Below are positions 1-13,900 of a stretch of DNA of 64,000 nucleotides, piece after piece. The position numbers were made by a program, and so were the translations under genes. Source of the DNA: an uncultured Clostridia bacterium (GTDB taxonomy: Bacteria > Bacillota > Clostridia > TANB77 > CAG-508); contig CAQPBJ010000002.1 of the NCBI GenBank assembly GCA_948852945.1, forward strand, positions 58,561 through 122,560. The letters run 5' to 3'. Each line of letters opens with the position of its first letter. Positions within the stretch are counted from its first letter, which is position 1. The notes under the pieces are model-generated. The model ran no database searches, was not told the origin of the DNA, and saw only the letters and a program-made list of their open reading frames with translations.

Positions 1-295
1 TCTTTCCATTATCTTCATTATAACTTATAGACCAATCATTTAATTCAGTTATATTGTCTTTCGAAATTGAAAGAACATCTTCATCGTAGTCTAATACTGC
101 TGTTACTTCTGTAATTCCACCTTCTACGTTAATTCCTGTTAACTTAAATTTCAATTTAACTTCTTGTCCTTTTTGTACCCTTGATGATTCTGGTTTTAAA
201 CTTGCAGAAAACGAATCTGCTGCAAATACCTTTCCAACCATTGATACAACAAATATAAACATTAATACTGTAATTAGAATTTTTTTGTTTCTCAT
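1..295 (-). CDS. Secreted cohesin-like protein, N-terminal 98 residues (partial)
   Basis: The gene starts with ATG at 295 and runs out of the window at base 1. A good ribosome binding site (AAGGAGAT) lies just upstream and a consensus promoter at 321-349. Residues 1-25 form a signal peptide: basic start MRNKK, a hydrophobic stretch, and a likely cleavage site near VFAADS. The mature part begins with a beta-rich segment whose pattern (SxxVQKGQEVKLKFKLTGIN, then a GG turn and AVLDYDEDVLSI) resembles the first strands of cohesin-type or related Ig-like domains, often found in extracellular Clostridia proteins. Family assignment from 98 residues is tentative. It is divergent from the HExxH gene at 734. 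Confidence 0.6.
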   Translation of the reverse strand, partial: MRNKKILITVLMFIFVVSMVGKVFAADSFSASLKPESSRVQKGQEVKLKFKLTGINVEGGITEVTAVLDYDEDVLSISKDNITELNDWSISYNEDNGK

Positions 296-320
296 TCCTC
301 AATCTCCTTCATTTTCTAAC

Positions 321-349
321 ATTATACCCGTTTTTAGTTATTACGTCAA
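321..349 (-). promoter_or_regulatory. Sigma-A type promoter of the cohesin-like gene
   Basis: Read on the minus strand, TTGACG (349-344) is followed after exactly 17 bases by a perfect TATAAT (326-321), about 26 bases before the start codon at 295. The match to the housekeeping consensus is nearly complete, so strong expression is likely. Confidence 0.75.
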
Positions 350-636
350 CTTTTTTTTGTCAAGTTATCCTCATTTTTCAGCATTTTTTAAGGATTTTTA
401 TTAAATTTTCTAATTTTTTCTAAATATCATAATCAATTTTAGCGTTTTTTTATTTTTTTGCAAGTACCTATTTATTATATTCTTTATAGATATATATTAT
501 TATTTTCTACGGATTATAAACTTTTTAATATATTTTTTTCAAAATATTTTTTTATTATATCTTTTTATTTACAAAAATCGACTAATTTCTATAACTACTT
601 AGGTATCAAGTAATTACACTTTTTATCTCTGCTTTG
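350..636. other. AT-rich intergenic stretch, no gene seen
   Basis: This very AT-rich DNA separates two divergent genes. I see no open frame with a ribosome binding site, tRNA or strong hairpin. It contains one CTACGGATTA (about 508-517), similar to TTACGG motifs in other intergenic regions of the window. Confidence 0.5.
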
Positions 637-672
637 TAACATTTTTGTAATCTTTCTTTAACAAAAATGTTA
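637..672. promoter_or_regulatory. 12-bp inverted repeat just upstream of the HExxH gene promoter
   Basis: TAACATTTTTGT (637-648) and ACAAAAATGTTA (661-672) are perfect inverted copies separated by 12 bases. The right arm ends about 24 bases before the -10 box at 696, next to the expected -35 position. This fits an operator for a dimeric regulator. It is unlikely to be a terminator, because no gene runs into it and no T run follows. Confidence 0.45.
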
Positions 673-695
673 TATCTTTTAAAATTAAAAGTTAG

Positions 696-701
696 TATAA
701 T
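696..701 (+). promoter_or_regulatory. -10 box (TATAAT) for the HExxH gene
   Basis: A perfect TATAAT lies 32 bases before the ATG at 734. The -35 region (around 673-678) is a poor match and borders the inverted repeat at 637-672, as in promoters that depend on a regulator. Confidence 0.5.
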
Positions 702-733
702 TTTAACATACGAAAGATTTCAAGGGAGATATC

Positions 734-1828
734 ATGGGTATTAATTTATTGTTAAAAAAAGAAGGCCTAGATAATATACAAAAACTAGATACTTTACAAA
801 TAAATAAAATTGCATCATATATATCAGAAAAACTATGTAAATCATTTCCTGAATTACATTTAGCACAAAGTGCATTATTTATACAAATTTCTAGATTAGA
901 TATGTATACAGCTACAATGCTTGATAACAGTAGTGCCAAATATGTATATGGAAATAACTCAATATACTTTAACGAAAACTTAGATTTATCTAATATGGAT
1001 ATTCCGGCAATACACGAATGTATACATTATCTTCAAGAATTTAAAGATCCAAAGGGAAAAGTTACTAAATTAGGAATATATGATTTATCAGAAGGAACTG
1101 GACTTGCAATGAATGAAGCTGCTGTTCAACTATTAGCAACAAGAACATCAAATTCAGCTACTTTAGATACAGTTACTTACTATGGAATGTCATTTATTTC
1201 TGAAAGCCCTGAATATTATCCTCTAGAATGTGCTTTGCTTTCTCAAATGATGTTCTTTACAGGTGATGAACCTCTATATTTTAGTACATTATATGGTTCA
1301 CCTATGTTTGAAAGAGCCTTTACAAGTAATTCTAAAGAAAATATATTTTTTGAAATAGAAATTTTATTTGACAAACTATTAGACATTGAAACTGACTTAA
1401 TTTCATTATCTCAAAAACTTCAATCTACTTCATTTGAAAAATCAAAAATTTTGCAAATGCAAATAGAAACTAAGAAAAAAAGCATAACAAGTTTATGTAT
1501 CAAAGCACAAAATAAAATTATTGAAAATTGTTTTAAAAGAAGATTTATGAATATTGAAACTTTTGATGACATTAGAGATTTCGAAAACGATTTAAGAGAT
1601 TTTCAAGATTTATTAATAATTTCTCCAAATTACACTTTCTATAACGAATTTTGTGAAAAAATCTCACAAGATATTGCATTTAAAAAAGATCAAATTATAA
1701 AATATGGCAAAATAATTGACATTCCTAAAGAATATAGTAGCTATCTTCCTATAGCTACAACTACTAAAAAAATGTCTAAAATTAAAGAAATAATAGCAAC
1801 TTTAAAAGATTTTATCTGGGGTGAATAA
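734..1828 (+). CDS. Uncharacterised HExxH-motif protein (putative zinc metallopeptidase)
   Basis: This 364-residue protein has no signal peptide or membrane helix, so it is probably cytoplasmic. The start is supported by AAGGGAGAT upstream. Residues 94-98 read HECIH, a zinc-binding HExxH motif, and E128 in the helix-like segment MNEAAVQLLA lies about 30 residues further on, where gluzincins place their third ligand. The preceding segment IYFNENLDLSNMDIPAI resembles the strand-then-active-helix layout of ImmA/IrrE-like and M78-type proteases. Residues ~205-300 are charged and probably helical or coiled-coil. I cannot name the family, and activity and substrate are unknown. The gene stands alone and converges on the giant gene. 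Confidence 0.6.
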   Translation: MGINLLLKKEGLDNIQKLDTLQINKIASYISEKLCKSFPELHLAQSALFIQISRLDMYTATMLDNSSAKYVYGNNSIYFNENLDLSNMDIPAIHECIHYLQEFKDPKGKVTKLGIYDLSEGTGLAMNEAAVQLLATRTSNSATLDTVTYYGMSFISESPEYYPLECALLSQMMFFTGDEPLYFSTLYGSPMFERAFTSNSKENIFFEIEILFDKLLDIETDLISLSQKLQSTSFEKSKILQMQIETKKKSITSLCIKAQNKIIENCFKRRFMNIETFDDIRDFENDLRDFQDLLIISPNYTFYNEFCEKISQDIAFKKDQIIKYGKIIDIPKEYSSYLPIATTTKKMSKIKEIIATLKDFIWGE

Positions 1829-1870
1829 ATCCACTCCAGATTTTTAATTTGCCAATTTTTATAAAAAACT

Positions 1871-1896
1871 AAGACGGAGATTTTACTCTCCGTCTT
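1871..1896. terminator. Bidirectional intrinsic terminator
   Basis: AAGACGGAGA (1871-1880) pairs perfectly with TCTCCGTCTT (1887-1896) around a six-base loop. The plus strand continues as TTTAT and the minus strand as AGTTTTTTAT, so it can end both the HExxH gene and the convergent giant gene. A second hairpin (about 1940-1977) overlaps the stop codon of the giant gene but has a poor T run on the minus side. Confidence 0.8.
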
Positions 1897-1971
1897 TTAT
1901 TTTAGCTTTATTAATGAAGTTAAAACTTCGTTTTAACAAATGATACTGTAACAAGCATAGCTTTAACAGTA

Positions 1972-4900
1972 TCATTTTTTCTTAATAATAACTGTTACTG
2001 TTATTCCTAAGATTGCAAATATAGCTAATATTGCAAGTTTTACGATAGTATTATCATCTTCTGCACCTGTTTTTATTGAAATTACTAAATCTGCTTTTCC
2101 TTTGTTGTCTTCGATTGTTATTTCTTCAAAACCTGCTTCGTTGTCTACTTTTACTATTTCTGCTATATTTTCCTTCATTCCTAAATTGTCTTCTGATGGT
2201 GTCCATCTCATAACGGCAATGTAGCTTCTTTCTTGTCCTGGCTCTAGGTCTTCTACACTTAAGATGGCTGTATCTTCATGGATTACCCAGGTCTTATTAT
2301 CAGCTTCATTCATTGTCATTCCGTTTGGTATATTTTCTATAAGCTCTGCACCACCTTTTAACTGTGCTGTATTTGTTACTTTTATTTCATATGTAACTAC
2401 AACTTCTGCTGTTGCTATACCACTCTTGTCTAACTCTACTTTTCCTATATTACCGTTTACTGATAATACTTGTCCGTTATAAGCTATTTCTTTTACTTGT
2501 TTTTCTACCTTTAGGTTGAAGTCTTTTTTCTTATAATAGTAGTTTACAACTATATCTTCTACTGTCATATTACCAGCTTTATTTTCTGGTACTTCTACTA
2601 AGTTATAATACTTGATCTCTTTTTGTACTGTTTCATATTCGTCACTTTCATGTCCGTCTATCACTTCTTCTGCTGCTATTGTTTCTTTTGTATCTATATC
2701 ATAGTAATTTACCACAACTTTAGCAGGTTTTGCATAGTAGTAAATAACTTCAGTAACGTCGTCTGTCATTGTTCCTTCTTTATTTGTTGGAACTTCTACT
2801 AAATCGTATCCTGTTATTGCTTTTTCTTCTGTAGTATATGCATCACCTTTATGTCCATCTATTACTACTTCTTCAGCAACTTCTTGTCCTGTTATTTTGT
2901 CTATATATTTTACTTGTACTTGTGTTTTTCTGCTATAGTAGTATGTTACTACTATTTCTTCTTTTGTCATTTTACCTGTAGCATTTTCTGGATATCTTTC
3001 TTTTACTAAATCATATCCTAGTATTTGTTTTGCCTCTGTCTCATAACTATCTTCTGCATATCCATAGTAATGTCTTTCTTCAACTAGTGGCTCATCAGTT
3101 AATATATCTAAATGTCTTTCTACTACACCAGCTGATTCTGGTACATAATAATATTTAACTACTATATCTTCTTTAGTCATATTACCATTACTATTTTCAG
3201 GTACTTGAATTAATTTGTATCCTTCAAATACTTTGTTTTCTGTTGTATATGGATCTTCTTCATGTCCATTTTCTACAATATCTTCATCTATTCTGTTTCC
3301 TGTTGTTTTATCAATATATTGTGTTGTAACTTTAGCTCTATGAATATAGTAATATGTTACTGTTATTGGTCTTACTGTCATGTATCCTTCACTATTTGAT
3401 GGTAATCTATCTTCTACTAAGTCATATCCTGTAAATGTTTTTGATAGAATATTATACTCATCTCCTTCGTTTCCTTCATGAGTTCCGTTGTATAATACAT
3501 CTCCACTAATTACATCTATATGTTGTTCAATTACTCCTCCTGATATGTGTAGATAGTAGTATTTTAATACTATTTCTTCTTTAGTCATGTTTACTGTCTT
3601 TTGTTCTGGCTCACTTACTAAGATATAATCTGTAAAGTTTTTAGTTTCAGTTACAAATTCGTCTCCTACTAAACCTTCATCAGTTCTTTCGTCTAGTATT
3701 TCACCTGTTGTAATATCTATATATTGAACTGTTGCCCTAGTATTTTGTAAGTAATAATAGATTACTGTTAAAGGTTCTACTTCAAGTTGACCTGTAGTGT
3801 TACCACTATTTTCAACTAAAGTATATCCTTCTATTTCTTTAGCATCTGTTCTATACATTTCTCCTACTTTACCAGTTTGTTTTTCTGGTTTTGCAAGCTC
3901 GATATCTGTATCTTTTTCTAGATAGTAGATATTTAACTCAGCATCTTTTACTGCATAGTAGTAAGTAACTTCAATAACTTCTTCTGTCATTATACCTGTA
4001 GCATTTTCTGGTCTTTGTGATAATACATATTTAATTGGTATATCATCTGCTGAAGTTGTTGTATAAGTAGAATCTATTAATCCTTCTATTTCAACATCTT
4101 CACTTAATTTTATAGTTGTACCTTCTTCGTAGTGATGTACTATTACTTTAGTTGATTTTAATTTATAGTAGTAGATTACTTCTATTTGTTCTTCTGTCAT
4201 AGTTCCTGCTTTATTAGCAGGTTCTAATGCTAATTCATATTTACTTGGTAAGTCTTCTGCAACTATTGTTTCATAGTCATCTCCAACTTTTCCTGTAACT
4301 GTTACATCGTTTGCTACTTTTTCTGTTGTGCCTTCTTTATAATGATGAACTATAACAGTTGCATCTTTCTTCGTGTAGTATAAGTTAATTACATTATCTT
4401 TAACTTGTATTGTTAGAGTATCTTTATCTGCTGAATCAAAGTTATATCCGTAAATATCAACTACTTCGTCTTCGCTATTTATAACATCTTCAAATGTTAC
4501 ATTGTCAACTACCTTTTGGTCTTTTAACACTTTATTTGTATCTTTTTCTAGGTAGTTAACTGTATAGCTTAAGTCTGTACGTTTAGTGTAGTAAATATTT
4601 ATTGCGTTCTCTCCTGTTGTTATTACTAACTCGTCTTTATCTACTGAATCATAATCATATCCATCAATTGTAATTATTTCGTCACTTGAAGCTATTACAT
4701 CTTCAAATGTTACGTTATTAACTACTTTTTGAGTACTTAATACTTTGTCTGTATCTTTTTCTAGATAGTTTACTTTGTAGCTTAAATCAATACGTTTTGT
4801 ATAGTAAAGATTTATAGTGTTTTCTCCAGTTGCTATCACTAGTAAAGGTTTATCTGCTGAATCATATGTATATCCGTCGATATCAATTACTTCATCTACT

Positions 4901-7900
4901 GCATTTACTACTTCTGCAAATCTCATTCCATCTTGATCTTTTTGAGGATTTAATACTTTATTAGTATCTTTCTCTAAATAATTTACTTTATAGCTTAAGT
5001 CCGTACGTTTTGTATAGTAAATATTAATTACGTTCTCTCCTGTTGTAATAGTTAAACTATCTTTATCTACTGAGTCATAATCATATCCATCGATTGTAAT
5101 TACTTCATCACTTGAAGCTATTACATCTTCAAATGTTACACTATCAACAACTTTTTGAGTACTTAATACTTTATCAGTATCCTTCTCTAAGTAGTTAACT
5201 ATATAACTTAAATCTGTACGTTTTGTATAGTAAAGGTTAATTACATTTTCTTCTATTGTAATTGTTAAAGTATCTTTATCTGCTAAATCATAATTGTATC
5301 CATCAATTGTAATTACTTCATTTATACTATTTACAATATCTTCGAATGTCATATTTCCTTGAAGTTTTTGAGAACTTAATACTTTATTTGTACCTTTCTC
5401 TAAGTAGTTAACTGTATAACTTAAGTCTGTACGTTTTGTATAGTAAATATTAATTACATTTTCACCTGTTGTTATTACTAATTGATCTTTATCCACTGAA
5501 TCATAATTGTATCCATCGATGTCAATTACTTCATCACTTGAAGTTACAATATCTTCAAATGTCATACTATCTTGTACTTTTTGAGTACTTAATACTTTAT
5601 TTGTACCTTTTTCTAAGTAATTTACTTTATATGAAAGTCCATTTACCTTTGTATAATAAAGATTAATTATATTTTCTCCTGTAGAAATTTTTAAACTGTC
5701 TTTATCTGCTGAATCAAAAGTATATCCATCAATTTCAATAGCTTCATTTTTGCTTATTATTATGCTTTCAAATTCTTGATTTTCCTCAATCTTTTGTGCA
5801 CTTAATACTTTGCCTGTATCCTTTTCTAAGTAATTTACTTTATATGATAAATCATTACGTTTTACATAGTAAATATTAATTACGTTTTCTTCTGTTGTAA
5901 TACTTAAATTTTCTTTATCTACTGAATTGTAGTTATATCCATCAATCTCTATTACTTCATCTTCTGTAGTTATAACATCTTGGAATGTTACGTTATTAAC
6001 TACCTTTTGTGTATTTAATACTTTATTAGTACCTTTTTCTAAGTAGTTAACTTTATAACTTAAATCTACTCGTTTTGTATAGTAAATATTAATTACATTC
6101 TCTCCTGTTGTAATTATTAATTCATCTTTATCTACTGAATCAAAGTCATATCCATCGATTGTAATTACTTCATCACTTGAAGTTATTACATCTTCAAATG
6201 TTACACTATCAACAACTTTTTGAGTACTTAATACTTTATCAGTATCTTTTTCTAAGTAGTTTACTTTATAACTTAAGTCTGTTCTCTTTGTATAGTAAAT
6301 ATTGATGATATTTTCTCCTACTAAAATCACTACAGTATCTGCATTAGCAGAATCATAATCATATCCATCAATTGTAATTACTTCATCACTTGATTTTACT
6401 ACAGATTCAAATACTACATTATTAACCACTTTTTGTGTATTTAATACTTTGTTTGTATTTTTTTCTAAGTAATTGACTTTATATGATAAATCTGTACGTT
6501 TTGTATAATAGATATTAATTACATTCTCACCTGTTGTTATTGTTATAGTATCTTTATCTACTGAATCGTAATTATATCCAGCTATTTCTATAACCTCATC
6601 ACCAGATGAAATTATTGCTTCCAGTTTTACTCCTTGTTGTACTTTTTGTGTATGCAATACTTTATTTGTATCTTTTTCTAAATAATTTACTTTATATGAT
6701 AAATCTGTACGTTTTGCGTAATAGATATTAATTACATTTTCTCCAGTCGTTATACTTAATGTAGCTTTATCTACTGAATCATAATTATATCCATTAATTT
6801 CAATTACTTCATCTTCTGAATTTATAACATCTTCAAATGTTACATTATTAACTACTTTTTGAGTACTTAATACTTTACTTGTATCTTTCTCTAAGTAATT
6901 TACTTTGTAGCTCAAATCACTACGTTTTACATAGTAAATATTAACTACATTTTCTCCTGTTGTAATTGTCAATAGCTCTTTATCAACTGAATCATAGTTA
7001 TATCCGTCAATTTCAATTACTTCATCTTCTGAATTAACAACTGTTTCAAACACTTGATTTCCAGTTATTTTAGCTGGATTTAATACTTTATCAGTTCCCT
7101 TTTCTAGATAATTTACAGTATAAGAAAGTCCTGTTACTTTTGTATAGTAAATATTAATAATGTTTTCACCAGTTGTTATTACTAACTCAGCTTTATCAAC
7201 TGAATTATAATTATATCCATCAATGTCAATTACTTCACCACTTGATTTTATCTTAGCTTCAAACTCAACATTATTAGCTATTTTTTGTGAATGTAATACT
7301 TTATTTGTATCTTTCTCTAAATAATTTACTTTATATGATAAATCTGTACGTTTTGTATAGTAAATATTTATAGCATTTTCTCCAGTTGTAATAGTTAAAC
7401 TATCTTTATCTACTGAATCATAATTATATCCATCTATTGTAATTACTTCATCACTTGAAGTTATTACATCTTCAAATGTTACGTTATTAACTACTTTTTG
7501 TGTGCTTAATACTTTGTTTGTTGTTTTTTCTAAGTAATTTACTTTGTACGTTAAATCAGCACGTTTTACATAATAAATGTTAATTATATTTTCTCCAGTT
7601 GTTATGCTTAATGTAGCTTTATCTACTGAATCATAATTATATCCATCAATATCTATTACTTCATCAGCTGAATTAATTATTGATTCAAATTTTACATTAT
7701 TAACAACCTTTTGTGTACTTAATACCTTATTTGTTGTTTTTTCTAAATAATTTACTTTATAGCTTAAATCACTTTTCTTTGTATAGTAAATATTTATAAC
7801 ATTTTCTTCTGTTGTTATTACTAAGCTTTCTTTATCTATAGAATCATAAACATATCCATCTATAGCTATTACTTCTTCTAAAGTATTTACTGTTGCTTCA

Positions 7901-10900
7901 AATGTCATTCCATTTTGTACTTTTTGTGCATGTAATACTTTATTTGTATCTTTTTCTAAGTAATTTACTTTATATGATAAATCTGTACGTTTTACGTAGT
8001 AGATATTAATTGCATTTTCTTCTACTCCTATTGTTAATACATCTTTATCTACTGAATTATAGTTATATCCATCAATTTCAATTACTTCATTTGCAGCATT
8101 TACTGTTGCTTCAAATGTCATTCCATTTTGTACTTTTTGTGTATGTAATACTTTGTCTGTATCTTTCTCTAAATAATTTACTTTATAAGATAAATCATTA
8201 CGTTTTATATAGTAAATATTTATGACGTTCTCTCCTGTTGTAATTGTTATAGTATCTTTATCTACTGAATCATAATTGTATCCATCTATATCAATTACCT
8301 CATCACTTGAAGTTATTACATCTTCAAATGTTACATTATTAACTACTTTTTGTGTACTTAATACTTTATCTGTATCTTTCTCTAAATAATTTACTTTGTA
8401 TAATAAATTATTACGTTTTACATAATAGATATTTATAATATTTTCACTTGTAGATATTGTTAAAGTATCTTTATCCACTGAGTCATAGTTATATCCATCA
8501 ATTGTAATTACTTCGTCTGATACATTTATAATATCCTCGAATGTTACACTATTCACTATTTTTTGTGTATTTAATACTTTGTTTGTAGTTTTTTCTAAAT
8601 AATTTACCTTGTATGATAAATCTGTACGTTTTACATAGTAGATATTGATTACATTTTCACCTGTTGTAATAGTTATAGTATCTTTATCTACTGAGTCGTA
8701 ATTATATCCATCAATTTCAATTACTTCGCTACTTGATGTTATTACGCTTTCAAATACTTGATTTCCTTGTGTTTTTACTGGAGCTATAACTTTATTTGTT
8801 CCTTTTTCTAAGTAATTTACTGTATATGAAAGTCCATTTAATTTTGTATAGTAAATTGTAATTTCATTTGTTCCTGTTGTTATAATCAATTCATCTTTAT
8901 CAGCTGAATCATAGCTATATCCATCGATATCAATTACTTCTTCTGCTGTTTTTATAACTGTTTCAAATTCTACATTATTAACTACTTTTGATGTATGTAA
9001 TTCTTTATTTGTATCTTTTTCTAAATATTTTACTGTATAACTTAAATCATTACGTTTTGTATAGTAAATATTTATAACATTTTCACTTGTAGAAATTACT
9101 AAAGTATCTTTATCTACTGAATCATAGTTGTATCCATCAATTTCAATTACTTCATCACTTGATTTTATTACAGTTTCAAACTCTAGGTTATTTACTACTT
9201 TTTGAGTATGTAATTCTTTGTTTGTATCTTTTTCTAAGTAATTAACTTTATAACTTAAATCATTACGTTTTATATAGTAAATATTGATAATATTTTCACT
9301 TGTTGTTATTTCTAAATCTGTTGTATCTACATATTCAAGATTATATCCATCAATATTTATTACTTCTTCTTCACCTTTTACAATGTCTCCAAATGTCATG
9401 TTATTAACTACTTTTTGAGGATTTAGTATTTTGTTTGTGTCTTTTTCTAAGTAGTTAACTTTATAATTTAAGTCTGTTCTCTTTGTATAATAGATATTTA
9501 TTACATTTTCTTCATTTGTTATTGTTAATGTCTCTTTATCAAATGAATCAAAGTTATATCCATCTATACTTATTTTCTCTAAGTTTGCATCTATTTGAGT
9601 TCCATAAATATAGCTTAATCCTTGTTTTTGTGTATGTAATTCTTTATTTATTCCCTTTTCTAGGTAATTAACTACATAGCTATATTCTTTTAATTTATAG
9701 TAATATGTTACAACAGTTTGTTCTTCCACCATTGTTCCTGTTTTATTTTCTGGTTCTTCTACTAATTCATAATAATCTGGTATGTCACTTGCAACTGTTG
9801 TTGTATAGTTATCATCTACTTTACCATTTATTGTTACATCTGCACTTAATGGTGTTTCTGTACCTTTAATATAGTGATGTACTAAAACTGATGTATCTTT
9901 TAATCTATAGTAGTATGTTACAACTATTTCTTCTACTGTCATTGTTCCTTGTGCATTTGCTGGTATTGCTACCACTTCATATTTACTTGGTACATTTGGT
10001 GATACGCCTGTTACATACATATCATCTACTTTACCTTCTGTTACTATATCTTCTGCAAGTTTAGTAGTTGTACCTTCAATATAGTGATGTACTGTAACTT
10101 TTGTATCTTTTAATCTGTAGTAATATGTTACCTCTATTTGTTCTATTGTCATTGTTCCAGCTTTGTTTTCTGGTTCTTCAACTAGTTCATATTTATTAGG
10201 TATATCGTTAGCTACTGTTGTAGTATATTCGTCATCTACTTTTCCATTTATAGTTACATCATTACTTAATTGTGTCGTTGTTCCTTCTAAATAATGGTGA
10301 ACTAATACAGATGTATCTTTTAATTTATAGTAATATGTTACTACTATTTGTTCTTCTTTCATGTTACCAGTTTTGTTTTCTGGTTCTGATAGTAATTCAT
10401 ATTTATCAGGTATATCTGTTGCAACTTCTGTTTCGTATTCATCAAATACTCTACCATCTATTGTTACGTCATCTGATAAACTTGTAGTTGTTTCTTCAAT
10501 ATAGTGATGTACTAATACTGAAGTTTCTTTTGGTCTATAGTAGTAGATTACTACTATTTGACTTTCCGTCATTGTTCCGTTTTTATTTTCAGGTTCTGCT
10601 ACTAATTCATATGCACTTGGTATGTCTGTAGCTGAAGATGTTGTATATGTATCATCTACTCTACCAGTAATTGTTACATCGTCTGATAGGTTCTCTGTTG
10701 TTCCTTCTTTATAGTAATGAACTATTACTCCAGTTTCTTTTAATCTATAGTAATATGTTACTACTGTTTGTGCTACCGTCATTGTTCCATTTGCGTTACT
10801 TGGTACATCTACTAATTCATATTTACTTGGTATATCTGTAGCTGAAGTTGTTGTATACTCGTCATCTACTTTACCTTCGATTGTTACATCTGCTGATAAG

Positions 10901-13900
10901 CTTTCTGTTGTACCTTCTTTATAGTAATGTACTACAACAGATGTATCTTTTAATCTGTAATAGTAAGTAACTACTATCTCGTCTTCTGTCATTGTTCCTT
11001 TGCTATTTGCAGGAGTTGCTACTAATTCGTATTTGTTATCCACATCTGCTACGCTAGTTGTGTAATCTTCTGTAACAAATCCATTAATTACTTCATCTTC
11101 TGCTAATTTAGTAGTAGTTCCTTCGATATAGTGGTGAACTGTAACTTTAGCTGGTATAGCTCTATAATAGTAAATTACTTCTATATTACCTTCTATATAG
11201 TTACCACTTGCGTTTGCTGGTTCTTCTACCAATCTATATTTTTTAGAAACATCTTTATTAGCACTAGTTACATATTCATAACCGATGTTACCTTTTTTAA
11301 TCTCATCTGGTGCTTCTGTTCCATCTTTTAATGGTACTTTATTTGTTGTTCCTTCAATGTAATGGTGTACTGTTACTGTTCCTTGTAACTTTTCAAATAT
11401 TACTTGCACATGTATATCACCTGTTACATTGTTAAATTTGTATAATGCATATCTAGTTACATTATCTCCAACTTCAATCGTATTGTGTCTTATATGGTTA
11501 CCAATTACTATCCTATATGATATAGATTTTATTATATACCCTTCGTCAGCTTGAATTATAATATCTTTAACACTATTTTCACCTATATTAACTGTTTCAA
11601 AAGGTTTCTTTCCTTCACCTGAAATAGTTCCGCCTTTTACTAAAATAGTTTGTCCAAATGAATCTATTTCTTCGTGTTCTTGTACTTCTGTTGTTATATT
11701 ATATTCTTTTAATTTATAGTAATAAACAACATCTACTTGAGGAAATTGATATACACCATTTTTATTTTTTGGCTCTTCTACTAATTCATACTTCCAATCA
11801 ATATTCTCTTTACTTGATGTTTGATATTCTTGTCCTTCTTGTCCATTATAAATTTCGTCTTCTGCTAAACTTCCATCTGCTAATGGAACACTAATTTCTG
11901 TTCCTTCTATATAGTGTTTTACAACTAAAGGAATTGATTTTTTAACATAATAATATGTTACTACAATATCCTCTGATGTATATGTCCCCACTGCATTTGA
12001 AGGAATTATATATTCACCATTTTCATCTTTCTCTAGTTCATATTTTTCAAAATCTACCTTTGGTACTGTTGTATATGCATCATTTGGTCTATAATCTGAT
12101 ACCTCATCTTCTGCTAAAGCTGTAGTAGTACCTTTAATATAATGATGAACTGTTACTTTACCTTTTCTTTCGTTAGGTATATCAAATTCTTTTACACCAT
12201 CTTGTCTAAATTCTATAGTAGTAGGTTCTTCATTTAACCAATAGCCTTCTGGAGCTACAAGTTCTGTAATTTTATATTTACCAAAAGGCACTTGAGTAAT
12301 TACTTGACCTTCACTATTACTTTCAACTTCCATAGGACTAAATTCTACGCTTGAAGCACTATCATATTTTTCAATTTGTTCAATTCTAAATTTTGCGCCT
12401 ACAAGTTTTTCATTTGTTTTTGAATCTACTTTGTTTATTGTAATTTTACTATTTGTCAAAGCAAATGTTGCTACAATGTTTTTATCTTCTCTAACATCTG
12501 TAAATAATGGCATTATATATGAACCATCTGCTAAAGTTTCAAATTTATGTTCTTCATCATTTACAGTAACTGAAATAAGTTCATATCCTGCATCTGGAAC
12601 TATTTTTATTTCTTTAGTACTTGAGTCTCCATACATTAAAACTTCATATTTTGGTTGATTTGAACCTGATATTGTACCACCTTTTGTTCCTGACACTTCT
12701 TTTACATTTGTTGTTATTTTAAACTCTTTTAAGTAGTTGTTAACTTCTAATTCTTCAACTTCTCTCATTCCCATTTCAGCTGATATTTTTGTAATAAAAG
12801 CATCTGCATTACCATTTGAAGTTAAAACTTTTTCTTCTTCTACTGTTGTTAAATTACCATCAAAATATCCACCTACAATTATTGTATCTTTACCACTTTC
12901 AGCTATTGAATTTATAACTGTACTGCCACTTCCTTTAAGTTCTTTATTCCACATAGCCTTTCCGTCTTTATTCCATTTTTCTATATATCCAACTGTACCT
13001 TTTTTAGCACCTAATAATATACCTTCATCTTTGGTCTCAGTTACAGAATAGATACAATCATCAGCTCCTCCTGTTGATACCTTTCGGTACCATTGTAATT
13101 CTCCATCTTTACTATATTTTAAAAGTAATCCATCTTGTCCTAATGCTCCACCAGAAGCTGGTGAAACAGTTTCTCCATTGTCTAAAACAAATGACCAGTT
13201 AAACGCTCCACCTGCTACAATTCCTCCATCACTTGTTGGTGCAACTGTATAAATATAATCAAACCAACCATAATCACCGACACGCTTATACCAATCTAAG
13301 TCTCCATTTTTATTGTACTTTAATATTAATCCATCATTTTGACCACCTATTGGTAATGTATCTCCATTGTTTAAAGTAACTTGTCCTTGATAATATCCAC
13401 CTGCTACTATTCCTCCATCTGTTGTTTCTGCAACAGAACGAATTGTATCATAATTATTTCCTTTAACTTTTCTATAATATTCAAATTTTCCATCTGCATC
13501 GTATTTTAATATGATTCCATCAGCACCACTTGTTGCAGTTACATTTACCCCAGAATCTAGTAATACTGTACCATTAAATTCTCCACCAACAATTATTCCT
13601 CCATCACTAGATGCTGCCACTGAAAAGATTTCATCTGCTCCTGTACCACCTATCTGCTTATGCCATTTCAATTCCGCTTCTGAAGTAAATTCTAATATAA
13701 TTCCATCTTTTCCTCCAGCTGATGTACAAATTTGTAAGCCATCAATCGTAATTGTTCCTTGGAAACGTCCAGCTACTATTATAGATCCATCTTCTTTTTG
13801 AGCTACACCATTAATAGAACTTGCTGATGTTCCAGCTAATTGCTTATACCACTCAAGCTTTCCGTCTTTATTATATTTTAATATAATTCCATTTTCTTCT

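Noticed and set aside
1940..1977. Hairpin overlapping the stop codon of the 5872-aa gene as its terminator
   Set aside because: On the minus strand the stem is followed by TTGTTAAAAC, a poor T run. The hairpin at 1871-1896 is the better terminator.
4375..9697. Regular repeats that could be mistaken for a CRISPR array
   Set aside because: The units are 213 bp, fully coding in one frame and without spacers.
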